This document shows, one piece after another, positions 25,666-34,678 of a DNA stretch of 64,000 nt. How positions within the stretch are numbered: the first letter of the stretch is position 1; each line of letters starts with the position of its first letter. The DNA comes from Cytobacillus horneckiae. Lineage in GTDB: Bacteria; Bacillota; Bacilli; Bacillales; Cytobacillaceae. The stretch lies in the NCBI RefSeq assembly GCF_002835735.1, contig NZ_PISD01000030.1, positions 62,001 to 126,000 on the forward strand, given 5' to 3'. Under the pieces are notes generated by a model. It was not told the origin of the DNA and made no database searches. It was given only the letters and a program-made list of their open reading frames with translations. A program made the translations under genes and the position numbers.

Positions 25666-26226
25666 CTAAAACAGCTTTGTAATGCCTTGTAGTATTCCAG
25701 GGAGATTTACTTTTACATTTGTTTCCCCCTCAAGGTACGGCATGCTTGAAATCCATTTGCCATTATCCATATTGAATTGCTTCTTTCGATTTGCAATTTC
25801 TTCATCTGTAAGCCATTGAAGCGTATTAGTCGGACAGACACTCGCACACATGGGCGGTATGCCATCTTTTGTCCTATCAATGCATAAATCACATTTGTAC
25901 ATCAGGTTTTGTTCCGTATCAAATTTCGGTATGCCATACGGACAAGCAATTGTACAGTTTTGACAGCCGATGCATTTTTCTACGAGGGCAGATAAAACAG
26001 CACCGGTTTCATGAACCTGTATCGCCTGGGCAGGGCAGCTTCGGGCACATGCAGGATTCACACAATGTAGACACATAAGCGGCATTGTCTGCCTATTGAC
26101 TAACGGATTTACATCATAAACATAATTCCTATTCCGCTCCTCATGTCCGCCACATTGGGTGCATGCTGCAAGGCAAGAGCGGCATCCAATGCAATTTTCG
26201 AGCTCTATATATAGCCTCTTTTTCAA
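25666..26226 (-). CDS. 4Fe-4S ferredoxin-type electron transfer protein (NrfC/DmsB-like)
   Basis: A 186-residue cytoplasmic protein with four clusters of cysteines: CIGCRSCLAACTQCGG, CLHCVNPACARSCP, CIGCQNCTIACPYGIP and CDLCIDR...CASVCP, the pattern of DmsB/NrfC/NarH-type subunits that carry up to four clusters. No signal peptide. The start is TTG at 26226 with AAGGTG 8 bases upstream; an ATG at 26274 inside the previous gene lacks a site. It likely passes electrons from the membrane subunits to the molybdopterin enzyme encoded just upstream. Confidence 0.92.
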   Translation of the reverse strand: MKKRLYIELENCIGCRSCLAACTQCGGHEERNRNYVYDVNPLVNRQTMPLMCLHCVNPACARSCPAQAIQVHETGAVLSALVEKCIGCQNCTIACPYGIPKFDTEQNLMYKCDLCIDRTKDGIPPMCASVCPTNTLQWLTDEEIANRKKQFNMDNGKWISSMPYLEGETNVKVNLPGILQGITKLF

Positions 26227-26246
26227 TTTAAATGCACCTTCTTCAG

Positions 26247-28397
26247 TTAGAGTTTTTCCATCTGAGCGGCGCATGCCTTAAATTCCGGCATGCGAGAAAT
26301 GGGGTCGAGTGCAGCTATCGTTAATAGATTGATAGATTCATCGTGACCAAAATGATACGGAACAAATACAGTATCCTTCCGAATCGCTTCTGTTATTTTC
26401 ACTTTAAATTTCCCTTCGCCTCTTCGCGTAAAGAGACGAACCTCTTCTTCATGAGCGATATTATATATTTTCGCTGTTTGCGGATGCACTTCCACAAAAG
26501 GCTCAGGGCACATGTCTCTAAGAAACTCAATTCTTCTCGTTTGATTCCCTGAAAGATAATGGTAGACGACACGTCCAGTAGTTAAGCGGAGCGGGTATGC
26601 ATCATCCGGCTCTTCCGCTGGAGGGCGATAAGGCAAGGCACAAATTTTTGCTCTGCCATCAGGATGATAAAACTTTTTATCAAGAAACATATGAGGGGTC
26701 CCTTGATCATTTTCATCCTTACATGGCCAAAACACACCGTCCTGCCTGTCGATCTTATCCCAAGTTGCCCCAAAGTAATCTGCGTTTCCGCCTTTGCTTG
26801 CAAGCCTGAATTCCTCAGCCACGGCCTTTGCGGTTTTCAAATGAGAAAAATATTTTCCCTTGCCTAATCTTTCGGCAAGCTCAACCTGCATTTGCCAGTC
26901 TGGCTTTGAATCCCCAAGCGGCTCCTGGGCTTTGTTAATTTTAATAATCCGTCCTTCCAAATTTGTAACTGTCCCTTCGTCTTCAGCCCAAGTAACTGCC
27001 GGCAAGACAACATCTGCAAATTCTGCAGATTCAGAAAGGTAGAAGTCTGAGCACACCATGAAATCCAGCTTTTTCATCGCTTGTCTGACAAAATTCAAAT
27101 TTGGTGCAGATACAGCCGGATTAGAGCAAAGCAAATATAAGCCGCGAATAACCTTTTGATCCATTAATTCAAACATTTCATACGCGGATACACCAGGTCC
27201 AGGCATCTCCTCTTGTTTGATCCCCCAAACGTGACATACCTCTTCTACATGCTTCGGGTTTGTTATTTTTCTATATCCAGGGAGAAGATCTGATTTCTGG
27301 CCATGCTCCCTGCCGCCCTGCCCATTTCCTTGGCCGGTAAAAGTAGCGACGCCAGATTTCGGTCTGCCAATCTTTCCTGTAATAAGAGCCATATTCGTAT
27401 AAGCCGAAACATTATCGACCCCTTTATGCTGCTGTTCAATCCCCCTGGCAAACATGACAACTGCATTTGGAGATTTTCCATAAATCTCAGCAGCCCGGAT
27501 GATTTTCTCTTGATTCACTCCTGTTACCTCGCTTGTATATGCAAGCGTAAATTCCTTCACAAGTTCTTTTGTTTCTTCAAACCCATTCGTATGCTTCTTA
27601 ATAAAGTCCTCATCGGCATATCCATTTTGAATAAGAAGGTTCGTGATTCCATTTGCAAGTGCAAGGTCTGTACCGGGTTTCAAATCCAAGTGAAGATCGG
27701 CTCTCCTTGCAATCGGTGTTTCTCGAGGATCAACAACTATAATATAGCCTCCTCTTTCCTGCACATTCCAAATTCTGAACATGGAAGTTGGATGGCATTC
27801 TGCCGTGTTGCTTCCTGCAATAAAAAGACAGTCCGTCTCATGTATATCTGTCCAGGGCAATGTAGACCCGCGATCCACACCAAAGGAGCGAAGAAACCCT
27901 CCAGCAGCACTTGACATACAGAATCGACCATTATAATCTATGTATCTCGTTCCCAGTGCCACCCTGGCGAATTTCCCTGTCAGATAGCATTTCTCATTCG
28001 TCATTGATACTCCGCTAAAAACGGCCAATGAATCCTTTCCATACTTTTCTTGTTGTTGCTTAAAATTTTTAGCAATCACATCATATGCTTCATCCCAGCT
28101 AGCCTCACGGAAACCTTTTTTTGTTCCTTTTAAAGAAGCATCATCACGGATTAGCGGTTTTAAAAGACGGTCCTTATGATTGGTCTGCTGATAAGCAGTC
28201 ACCCCTTTTGGACACATCTTCCCTGCCGTAACCGGCCAGTCATAGCGGGGTTCAACCCCGATAATTTTATTTGTCGCAGTATTGACGCGCAAATGCATGC
28301 CGCATTGCATGCCGCAATAGCTGCAATGTGTCTTGATTAATTTTTCATTTGGATGAGTGCGATTTTCAATTTCCTGATAAAACTTATCCCTTTGCAT
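26247..28397 (-). CDS. Molybdopterin (bis-MGD) nitrate reductase, NapA/NasC-like, cytoplasmic
   Basis: A 716-residue catalytic subunit. An N-terminal [4Fe-4S] site is formed by Cys25, Cys28, Cys32 and Cys62. Cys160 in NGRFCMSSA is placed like the molybdenum ligand of NapA/NarB nitrate reductases. Later motifs include GSNTAECHP, ARGIEQQHKG, and the C-terminal MGD-binding LTTGRVVYHYLSGNQTRR. There is no Tat signal, so it works in the cytoplasm, unlike NapA. The companion NarK, NreABC-type sensing and electron-transfer subunits support nitrate as substrate and a respiratory or redox-balancing role. Its end overlaps nothing, but its start overlaps the membrane subunit gene by 14 bases. Confidence 0.92.
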   Translation of the reverse strand: MQRDKFYQEIENRTHPNEKLIKTHCSYCGMQCGMHLRVNTATNKIIGVEPRYDWPVTAGKMCPKGVTAYQQTNHKDRLLKPLIRDDASLKGTKKGFREASWDEAYDVIAKNFKQQQEKYGKDSLAVFSGVSMTNEKCYLTGKFARVALGTRYIDYNGRFCMSSAAGGFLRSFGVDRGSTLPWTDIHETDCLFIAGSNTAECHPTSMFRIWNVQERGGYIIVVDPRETPIARRADLHLDLKPGTDLALANGITNLLIQNGYADEDFIKKHTNGFEETKELVKEFTLAYTSEVTGVNQEKIIRAAEIYGKSPNAVVMFARGIEQQHKGVDNVSAYTNMALITGKIGRPKSGVATFTGQGNGQGGREHGQKSDLLPGYRKITNPKHVEEVCHVWGIKQEEMPGPGVSAYEMFELMDQKVIRGLYLLCSNPAVSAPNLNFVRQAMKKLDFMVCSDFYLSESAEFADVVLPAVTWAEDEGTVTNLEGRIIKINKAQEPLGDSKPDWQMQVELAERLGKGKYFSHLKTAKAVAEEFRLASKGGNADYFGATWDKIDRQDGVFWPCKDENDQGTPHMFLDKKFYHPDGRAKICALPYRPPAEEPDDAYPLRLTTGRVVYHYLSGNQTRRIEFLRDMCPEPFVEVHPQTAKIYNIAHEEEVRLFTRRGEGKFKVKITEAIRKDTVFVPYHFGHDESINLLTIAALDPISRMPEFKACAAQMEKL

Positions 28398-29466
28398 TCT
28401 GATTCGCCTCCTTAACCTTCACATCATGTGTAGGGAAACCTGAAAATTGTGCAATCCGATATTTTCTGCGACAAGGGAGACAAAGCTCTGCAAGGTGATG
28501 GCCTTCCTTCGTCTGAAATTCTATTTGATTTATGCCAAGCACTGCGACGACATCTTTAGATTGTTCATCTGAAACAAATTCGTTTCCGCAAACATTGCAT
28601 TTTTTCATCGATTGTTCAGCATAATGCTCTCTATAATTTCTTGCAAAAATGCTTAATGGACGGAAAGGGATATGTGCAAGTTTTCCGAAAGGCAGATAGA
28701 TCAAAGTGATAATGACGGACCATTGATGAATCAATGACATAATCGGCTGCCCGACTCCATGTAAAAAAACATTCATAAAGGTTAGCGCCAAACCAGTGAT
28801 GCTTATTAACAAAAGCATGTATAAGGGAAGAAAATCATACAAGATTGTCTGTTCAGCCCTTGCTTGCATGTTTTTAATTCGCCGGTACAACGCCATTGAA
28901 ACCCCTGCAATCACCATTAAAGCGGTAATATTCAAAGCATTATAGGAAAGGTTTGCAATAATACCATCCGCCGGAACTGTCATAATCTCCATTCCCATCA
29001 AGATGATGTTGTAATAGCCAGTGTCATCCATCGTGAAGTACATCCAGCCGAATACGAGTGGAAATGTAACAAGACAAGCAAGTATACATCCCCAGCCGAT
29101 CAGAATATGCTGAGTCCACCGATAAATTCCCCTGTTCCAAATAAATTCGTATACTGCTAAATGATTAACCGTTGTTTTAGGTGTCGATTTTCGGAAAAGA
29201 AGCTTCATGCCTTTTTTTATCAGCAACTTTGTCGGAGGCCTTTCTCCCCACGAAATAAACCGATAAAAGAACCCTCCTAAAAAGATAATTGTCCCTACCA
29301 TGTATCCATATAAATTTAAATCCACATGTGTAAACATCCTCGTACCTATAAAGGTTAATATGGCAAGTCCACTGACTGCCAAAAACATGGATTTTGCAAA
29401 ATGCGAAGCAAAAGCGTTATTAATGGAGCGTTGATGCTTTTGATTATTTACTGTTTTTGTCTGCAA
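28384..29466 (-). CDS. NarI/DsrM-like b-type cytochrome membrane subunit with C-terminal CxxC domain
   Basis: A 360-residue protein with about six to seven helices. Histidines in or near helices (FASH, YRWTQHILIGWG, LIHQWSV and PFGKLAHIPFRP) match the four-His diheme pattern of NarI/DsrM/HdrE-type quinol-oxidising subunits. The last 90 residues are soluble with two Cys pairs (CNVCGNE and CLPCRRK), a zinc-ribbon or cluster-binding tail. Start is TTG at 29466, with GGAGG 9 bases upstream. First gene of the leftward nitrate operon; likely quinol dehydrogenase for the reductase. Confidence 0.85.
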   Translation of the reverse strand: MQTKTVNNQKHQRSINNAFASHFAKSMFLAVSGLAILTFIGTRMFTHVDLNLYGYMVGTIIFLGGFFYRFISWGERPPTKLLIKKGMKLLFRKSTPKTTVNHLAVYEFIWNRGIYRWTQHILIGWGCILACLVTFPLVFGWMYFTMDDTGYYNIILMGMEIMTVPADGIIANLSYNALNITALMVIAGVSMALYRRIKNMQARAEQTILYDFLPLYMLLLISITGLALTFMNVFLHGVGQPIMSLIHQWSVIITLIYLPFGKLAHIPFRPLSIFARNYREHYAEQSMKKCNVCGNEFVSDEQSKDVVAVLGINQIEFQTKEGHHLAELCLPCRRKYRIAQFSGFPTHDVKVKEANQNAKG

Positions 29467-29483
29467 AAGTCGTCCCTCCCTTG

Positions 29484-29511
29484 TACAATAAATGACCTTT
29501 TCTTTATTGTA
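29484..29511 (-). promoter_or_regulatory. Inverted repeat upstream of the nitrate operon
   Basis: Perfect 9-base arms TACAATAAA (29484-29492) and TTTATTGTA (29503-29511) with a 10-base spacer lie 18 bases upstream of the first nitrate gene. It could be an operator or an mRNA 5' hairpin; the sequence is not an Fnr box. Confidence 0.45.
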
Positions 29512-29534
29512 GATTTACGGAGGTAATTTCCATA

Positions 29535-29570
29535 TCGGGGAACTTCCCTATCATGTCGGAAAAATCCCCT
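29535..29570 (-). promoter_or_regulatory. Candidate NreC-type regulator sites
   Basis: GGGAACTTCCC (29538-29548) is a perfect odd-centred palindrome within TCGGGG...CCCTA, followed by a degenerate second copy (TCGG...CCCCTGA, 29556-29571). NarL-family proteins such as NreC bind GGG/CCC-type half sites in this position, roughly 70-100 bases upstream of the first gene. Assignment is by position and general pattern only. Confidence 0.45.
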
Positions 29571-29612
29571 GATTTTAATTTCCTCCATTAATATGAGGCT
29601 AGTTGGCACATT

Positions 29613-29652
29613 AAAAAGAGCTGATTTCCGTAAACAGAAATCAGCTCTTTTT
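29613..29652. terminator. Terminator between nitrate operon and atoE
   Basis: A long perfect stem: AAAAAGAGCTGATTTC (29613-29628) pairs with GAAATCAGCTCTTTTT (29637-29652), with A and T runs at the ends. It closes the leftward atoE gene (stop at 29671). Confidence 0.9.
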
Positions 29653-29670
29653 AATATAGTGACATATAGG

Positions 29671-30990
29671 CTAATAAACAAAAAATAAAAGAACGGTCGT
29701 AAGAATACCCACCCATATGCTTAATAGAATACAGTAACCCATAATATGGCGAATATGAAGGCCGACAACACTTAAAATCGGCAAAGCCCAAAATGGCTGA
29801 ATCAAGTTTGTCCATCCATCCCCCCAGCCAACGGCCATTGCAGTGACTGCATGGTCGACGCCAAGCTTTGCGCCGGCTGCAACTTGAAGAGGACCTTGCA
29901 GCGCCCATTGCCCTCCTCCTGAAGGTGCAAGAAGGTTGACGATGCCAGCCGCCCAATAGGTGAAAACATCAAAAGTATCTTTATTTGCAATTGATGCCAT
30001 CCAATTAATGATTGATTCAGCTAATCCTGAGCTGCCTAATACAGCAATAATCCCAGCATAAAAAGGGAACTGCAAGATAATTGGCGAGATGGATGTAGCC
30101 GCCTCCTTAAAGGCTTGGGCATATTGAAATAATGATTGATGAAAAATCAGCCCTAAAGATAAAAAGGTAATATTAATGATATTTAAATCAAGATCTCTGC
30201 CATTAATAAATTCTGAAATGATATAAATGAATCCAATGAGTCCTGTTAACACACCAAGAATTGGTGATTTTTCTAGCCTAATAGCTGGATATTTAGATTG
30301 AGCAGCATCCTCAATGTCACTTTTCGCTTTTTCATTTACCTTAGGAGTAAACGGAATAATATCCTTTTTTGGTGCCATGAATATGATAAAAATCGGCATG
30401 GTAATAACGAGAGCAATTAAAATAATGATTGTTCCGGGATGGAAAATTGTTTCAGATGTAGGGATGATTCCTATCGCTTCTTCAAGAAAATGCCCTTTTG
30501 TTGCTACAGACAGGCCAATTGAACTTGATAATCCTGCAGTATAAGTCACTGTCGGTGCATAAGCGGCTGCAACTAATAATGGAAAATGCGCTTTTTTATT
30601 TCTTTTTCCAACCTCTCGGGCAATGATTGCTCCTACTACAACCGCTAGCCCCCAGTTAATGTAATACGCTGCAGATGAAACTAGAAAAGTAAGAATATAG
30701 GCTTGATTAGCCGTCTTTGCCAAAGAGGCAACAGCCGTTAGAAATCGCTGGATAAAAGGAACTGCCGCCAATGTCATTCCAGTCATTAAAAGCAAAACCA
30801 TTTGCATCGTAAAGGTCAAATACATCCAGAAGCCATCGCCAAACGACTTAAACGTTGATATAGGCTCTGCTGGTTTCATAAAAAAAGCAACAATAAAAAC
30901 AAATAAAGTCAAAAGGACAGCAATAACAAAAGCATCCGGAAGATATTTCTCAACCATCTTGGAGAAACGATCAGCTATTCGATTTAACAC
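29671..30990 (-). CDS. atoE: Short-chain fatty acid transporter, AtoE family
   Basis: A 439-residue membrane protein with about twelve helices. It matches the AtoE family by phrases such as VEKYLPDAFVIAVLLTLFVF, SSAAYYINWGLAVVVGAIIARE, and the C-terminal NLLAPSGGGQWALQGPLQVAAG. The family takes up acetoacetate, butyrate and similar acids. The start is GTG at 30990 with AAAGGAG 8 bases upstream; another GTG at 30999 is adjacent to that site. It is monocistronic, with no thiolase or CoA-transferase gene beside it. Confidence 0.92.
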   Translation of the reverse strand: MLNRIADRFSKMVEKYLPDAFVIAVLLTLFVFIVAFFMKPAEPISTFKSFGDGFWMYLTFTMQMVLLLMTGMTLAAVPFIQRFLTAVASLAKTANQAYILTFLVSSAAYYINWGLAVVVGAIIAREVGKRNKKAHFPLLVAAAYAPTVTYTAGLSSSIGLSVATKGHFLEEAIGIIPTSETIFHPGTIIILIALVITMPIFIIFMAPKKDIIPFTPKVNEKAKSDIEDAAQSKYPAIRLEKSPILGVLTGLIGFIYIISEFINGRDLDLNIINITFLSLGLIFHQSLFQYAQAFKEAATSISPIILQFPFYAGIIAVLGSSGLAESIINWMASIANKDTFDVFTYWAAGIVNLLAPSGGGQWALQGPLQVAAGAKLGVDHAVTAMAVGWGDGWTNLIQPFWALPILSVVGLHIRHIMGYCILLSIWVGILTTVLLFFVY

Positions 30991-31152
30991 TTTATCCACT
31001 CCTTTTAACAGAAAGTCAACCTAGTGGCTGCCAGTACATGCTATGGAGTGGACAAGGTGAATATGACAAGAAAAACAAGATGGTGTTATGTTTTTGCAGA
31101 TTCGGCAGAGATTGTGAGGGTTTTTGTGAAGAGACTTACTTTGGTTGTCTTT

Positions 31153-31220
31153 ACGGAGATATTTTGAGTTTATCTCAGTGAACGAATCTTTTTTTGGGGT
31201 CTTCACGGAGATATATTGAG
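31153..31220. repeat. Short direct repeat in the 31.0-31.45 kb gap
   Basis: Two near-identical 16-mers, ACGGAGATATTTTGAG (31153-31168) and ACGGAGATATATTGAG (31205-31220), 52 bases apart. The surrounding 450-base gap has no convincing gene; a 75-codon leftward frame there has no ribosome binding site or recognisable product. Confidence 0.5.
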
Positions 31221-31313
31221 AACAGTCGGGCTTTCTATGGAAATGCAAATTACCGTCATAAATTGTCTAGACTTCCTTAATGTATTAACTTTAATATTTA
31301 GACAAAAGAAAAG

Positions 31314-31350
31314 CACCTCCTGATTTTAGATAATATCTAAAATTGTGGTG
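31314..31350 (-). terminator. Palindrome downstream of the ECF operon, possible terminator
   Basis: ATTTTAGATA (31323-31332) and TATCTAAAAT (31334-31343) form a perfect palindrome, flanked by CACC (31314-31317) and GGTG (31347-31350). It lies about 105 bases past the end of the leftward ECF ATPase gene. There is no clean T run, so its role is uncertain. Confidence 0.45.
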
Positions 31351-31454
31351 CATTTCATTTTATTTCTTTGTCAATAAAAAGGAATAGTTTTTTTCTTCTG
31401 TTTCAGTGGCTAGTTTATTATTGTACCTTAACAATTTTTTAATTGCATGATTGT

Positions 31455-33200
31455 TTAAGGAGCCACCATTCTATCATTTTCTTTATTTATAAAAATACTA
31501 CTAAACATAGTCCAACTTGATACATGTGGAAATCCGTATTCGTTTAATTCTGCAGAAAACTGTGAAATAATTGGTGGCTTTAATTTTAATGAACGTAATT
31601 TTTGATAATTAGTAAAAAAGACTTCATTTGGGCTACCTTCAAGTACAATCCTTCCTGCATCTATTACAACGACTCTACTAGCATATTGTGCTACTACTTC
31701 CATATCATGAGTGATCATCACAATAGTTGCTTCTTGATCAGTGATTAATTTTTCCATTAAGGTTAAAAGTGCTCTTAAACTTTGCTCATCTTGACCAGTC
31801 GTAGGTTCATCTAATAAAATAATTTTTGGATTTGAAACTAACATTGTTGCTACGGCTAATCTTTGTCGCTCACCTCTGCTTAAAGAAAAAGGATGCTCTT
31901 TTCTTTTTTCTTGTAATCCGACTGTATTGAGTGCTAATTCGACTTTTTCATTAATTATATTTTCGCGATAGCCTCTATTTTTTAAGCCAAACTGTACTTC
32001 CTCTTCAACAGAATTACAGAATAGTTGATTATCAGGATTTTGAAAAACGTATCCAATATCTAAAATAATGTCTTGAACTTTATAATCTTTTGTATTTTTA
32101 TTATTGATAGTAACAGAACCTTGAGAGGGCTTTAACAATCCAATTAGGTTTTTCATTAATGTGGATTTTCCACAGCCATTATGGCCAACAATGGCCAAAA
32201 GTTCCCCTTGTTTAACATCTAAATTTATATCATGTAAAATTTGTCTGCCTTTTTGATAACTAAAGTTTACATCCTTTAATTTAGCAACAGTTTCTTGCGG
32301 ATTCCTCTTTAATTGATTTTTAGCCATTGGTAACATTAATTTGTTTGATGTAAATAGTTGTTTTACCCATTCTGAAACTTCTTTTTTTGATATTGGGTTA
32401 GACTCATATTTAAAACCTTTATCAAAAAGATATTTACATAACCTTATATGATCTGGGATCCGAATTCCTAGCTTGTCTAATTCATTAAAATGGTTATATA
32501 AGACTTCACTTGGACTTCCATTGTAAATAATTTCACCGTCGTGCATAATAATCATTCTATCAATAAACTCAATCAAATCATTTAAGTCATGTTCTATGAT
32601 AAGGAAGGTTGTATCAAGTTCTTCTTTTAATTCTGCTATTATATCCATTACTTCTTGTTTGCTAACTGGATCTAGATCAGTAGTTGGGTCATCTAGTATT
32701 AAAATGGAGGGTAGCATGGCTAAGTTACTTGCAATAGATACCTTTTGCTTTTGTCCGCCGGATAAAGAAAATGTAATTTGCTTTTTTATATTTTCTAACC
32801 TTAACTTTTTTAGCCCGTATTCAACACGGTCCTTAATTTCTTTTTTTGTATATCCTTGGCACTCCACTCCAAAAGCAACTTCATCCTCTACCCGTATTGA
32901 GAAAATCTGGTCTTCAGGATTTTGGAACACCATTCCAATTTCAGAGGAAAGTTCATGCATTGGTACACTTTGAGTATCCTTCCCATTAATAATTATGTCT
33001 CCAACTAGGTTGCCCTCAGATAGATGAGGGATTATTCCGTTTAGACATTTTGCAAGTGTCGTCTTTCCACTGCCGCTAGTGCCTGTTATGAGGACAAATT
33101 CTCCTTTTTTAATCTCTAAGTCAATGTTTTTCAAAGTTTTTGTTTCTACACCCGGATATGAAAAACTAACCCCTCTTACCTCGACAATGTTATCACTCAT
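31455..33200 (-). CDS. ECF transporter ATPase with two fused ABC domains (YkoD-like)
   Basis: A 581-residue protein made of two nucleotide-binding domains in tandem. Domain 1: Walker A GTSGSGKTT (about 39-47), signature LSGGQKQKV, Walker B ILILDDPTTDLD. Domain 2: Walker A GHNGCGKST, signature LSRGERQRL (Arg in place of the second Gly-Gly position), Walker B IILLDEPTTGQD. The fused layout is that of YkoD and other energy-coupling-factor ATPases for vitamins or metals. ATG 33200 with AAGGAG. It ends the leftward operon with the T and S components directly upstream. Confidence 0.95.
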   Translation of the reverse strand: MSDNIVEVRGVSFSYPGVETKTLKNIDLEIKKGEFVLITGTSGSGKTTLAKCLNGIIPHLSEGNLVGDIIINGKDTQSVPMHELSSEIGMVFQNPEDQIFSIRVEDEVAFGVECQGYTKKEIKDRVEYGLKKLRLENIKKQITFSLSGGQKQKVSIASNLAMLPSILILDDPTTDLDPVSKQEVMDIIAELKEELDTTFLIIEHDLNDLIEFIDRMIIMHDGEIIYNGSPSEVLYNHFNELDKLGIRIPDHIRLCKYLFDKGFKYESNPISKKEVSEWVKQLFTSNKLMLPMAKNQLKRNPQETVAKLKDVNFSYQKGRQILHDINLDVKQGELLAIVGHNGCGKSTLMKNLIGLLKPSQGSVTINNKNTKDYKVQDIILDIGYVFQNPDNQLFCNSVEEEVQFGLKNRGYRENIINEKVELALNTVGLQEKRKEHPFSLSRGERQRLAVATMLVSNPKIILLDEPTTGQDEQSLRALLTLMEKLITDQEATIVMITHDMEVVAQYASRVVVIDAGRIVLEGSPNEVFFTNYQKLRSLKLKPPIISQFSAELNEYGFPHVSSWTMFSSIFINKENDRMVAP

Positions 33201-33215
33201 AAGTTTACTCCTTTT

Positions 33216-34025
33216 TTATGCAATTATCGTATTATTTCCACCCAGTCCCAGTACATATCTTACATATAGTGCAACAGCAAAGAATAGAATCGTTAAAATA
33301 ATAACTATAATATCTATTTTTCCAAGTTTCATATCCTGATAGTATTCACGCCACGCCATTTTACTAAATCCTTTACTCTCAACTGCTAACCCCATCGTTC
33401 TACTCCTTCTCAAAGAATTTACTAAAAGTGGAAAAGCAGCTAATTTAAAACTACTCCAACTTCCCTTTATTCCTTTTTTATTTACCCCCCGAATTGTTTG
33501 GGCATTGGAAATATTAGTGAGTTCTTCGAATACTAAAGGAAAAAAACGTAATGTTCCTAAAAACATAAAAGCTATGCTCATTGGGACTTTCATTTTCATT
33601 AAGCCTTTTGCTAACAACGCAGGGTCTGTTGTTGAAATGATGATAATTGTCATAAAACAGGGTATAGCAATTCTATATCCAAGCACTAATCCCGAAAGCA
33701 GCCCAATATCGGTAGCTTGCAGAGATCCAATGGATAAAAGCACTACTGCATCAGCCTGTTCATAGTTATAAAATGTCGAAAAAATAACCGCGGATAGAGC
33801 AAGAATAACAATTGTTCCTAGCAATGGAGCGATTGACTTAATTTTAATCTTGGCAGAAAACCACACTGGAAGACCTAACAGTAAAACCAATGTTAAATAG
33901 AGAGGATCCATAAACAATAGGGGAATGATTACGAATGCTAATATTAAAAAAAGTTTGGCTCTAGGGTCCAGTTTATGAACCCATGTACCTGTATCTAGAT
34001 TAGAAACAAAATCTATTGCTGCCAT
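33216..34025 (-). CDS. ECF transporter transmembrane component EcfT
   Basis: A 269-residue membrane protein with helices in the first 110 residues and at the C-terminus, linked by the cytoplasmic coupling region LGTLRFFPLVFEELTNISNA ... AQTIRGV and VESKGF, the two short Arg/Lys-Gly motifs with which EcfT grips the ATPases. N-terminus LDPRAKLFLILAFVIIPLLF is the family start. The ribosome binding site is weak (GGTG 11 bases before ATG 34025). It couples the S component to ATP hydrolysis. Confidence 0.93.
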   Translation of the reverse strand: MAAIDFVSNLDTGTWVHKLDPRAKLFLILAFVIIPLLFMDPLYLTLVLLLGLPVWFSAKIKIKSIAPLLGTIVILALSAVIFSTFYNYEQADAVVLLSIGSLQATDIGLLSGLVLGYRIAIPCFMTIIIISTTDPALLAKGLMKMKVPMSIAFMFLGTLRFFPLVFEELTNISNAQTIRGVNKKGIKGSWSSFKLAAFPLLVNSLRRSRTMGLAVESKGFSKMAWREYYQDMKLGKIDIIVIILTILFFAVALYVRYVLGLGGNNTIIA

Positions 34026-34060
34026 AGGTCAATCTACACCTCCATATTAATAAATAGATA

Positions 34061-34639
34061 TTACCCTAAGAGATTTTTTAGTTTAAGTCCAAGTGGTTTA
34101 GCAATCACAGTACCAATAATCATTCCAATAAGGGAAATCCCAAATACAATTGCCATCAAATTAAAAGGTACTGGAATCTGATATGGATAAATAATACTCC
34201 ACCATACAAACGCTTCGTAAACAATGTTGTAAAGCAGTGCGGCGACTATTAAATCTTTTGTACTTGAGTAAACTTCATCAGGATTGCTAAAAGATTTGCT
34301 TCTTTTCTGTAAGTAAAGTTCTGGTAACAATGGCGCAGTAACTACTAGAATCCAATAAATTGGAAGTTCGCCTTGAAGAAAAAAGTTTATTGCACACCAA
34401 GCTGCAGTAAAATAAACCGAAGCATAAGGCCTCCGTACCACCACCCAACAAAGAACTAAGCAAAACGCACAGAAGAGATAAACAAAAGTATGGTTGAAAG
34501 GGAAAACAACTCCTGCAAATTTGAAAAAATACCATAGTACTCGATACAATACGGCAAATATAACAATAGTAATTAAATCAACAGCTGTTATCTTTTTTTG
34601 CATGAAATTAATTCTGTTATTCATTCCAATTTCGGCCAT
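34061..34639 (-). CDS. ECF transporter substrate-binding (S) component, YkoE-like
   Basis: A 192-residue, almost wholly hydrophobic protein with about six helices (VDLITIVIFAVLYRVLWYFF at the start; IVFGISLIGMIIGTVIAKPL at the end). Size and position beside the T and ATPase genes identify it as the S component. YkoE itself brings in thiamine; I see no residue that fixes the ligand here, and the operon partner is an opine-dehydrogenase-like enzyme, not a thiamine gene. Start is ATG 34639 with AGGAGG at 7 bases; an upstream ATG frame extension is not supported. Confidence 0.85.
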   Translation of the reverse strand: MAEIGMNNRINFMQKKITAVDLITIVIFAVLYRVLWYFFKFAGVVFPFNHTFVYLFCAFCLVLCWVVVRRPYASVYFTAAWCAINFFLQGELPIYWILVVTAPLLPELYLQKRSKSFSNPDEVYSSTKDLIVAALLYNIVYEAFVWWSIIYPYQIPVPFNLMAIVFGISLIGMIIGTVIAKPLGLKLKNLLG

Positions 34640-34678
34640 TCCATTTCCTCCTACTTGAAAAAATAGATTCAAAGACTA

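Noticed and set aside
25669-26274. ATG at 26274 as the ferredoxin start
   Set aside because: It lies within the reductase gene and has no ribosome binding site; TTG 26226 is well placed.
29651-29990. Overlapping leftward frames inside atoE
   Set aside because: They are Cys/Arg- or Ser-rich shadow translations of a clearly coding membrane protein gene.
31021-31248. Leftward 75-codon open frame after atoE
   Set aside because: It contains the short direct repeats, lacks a ribosome binding site and has no family features.
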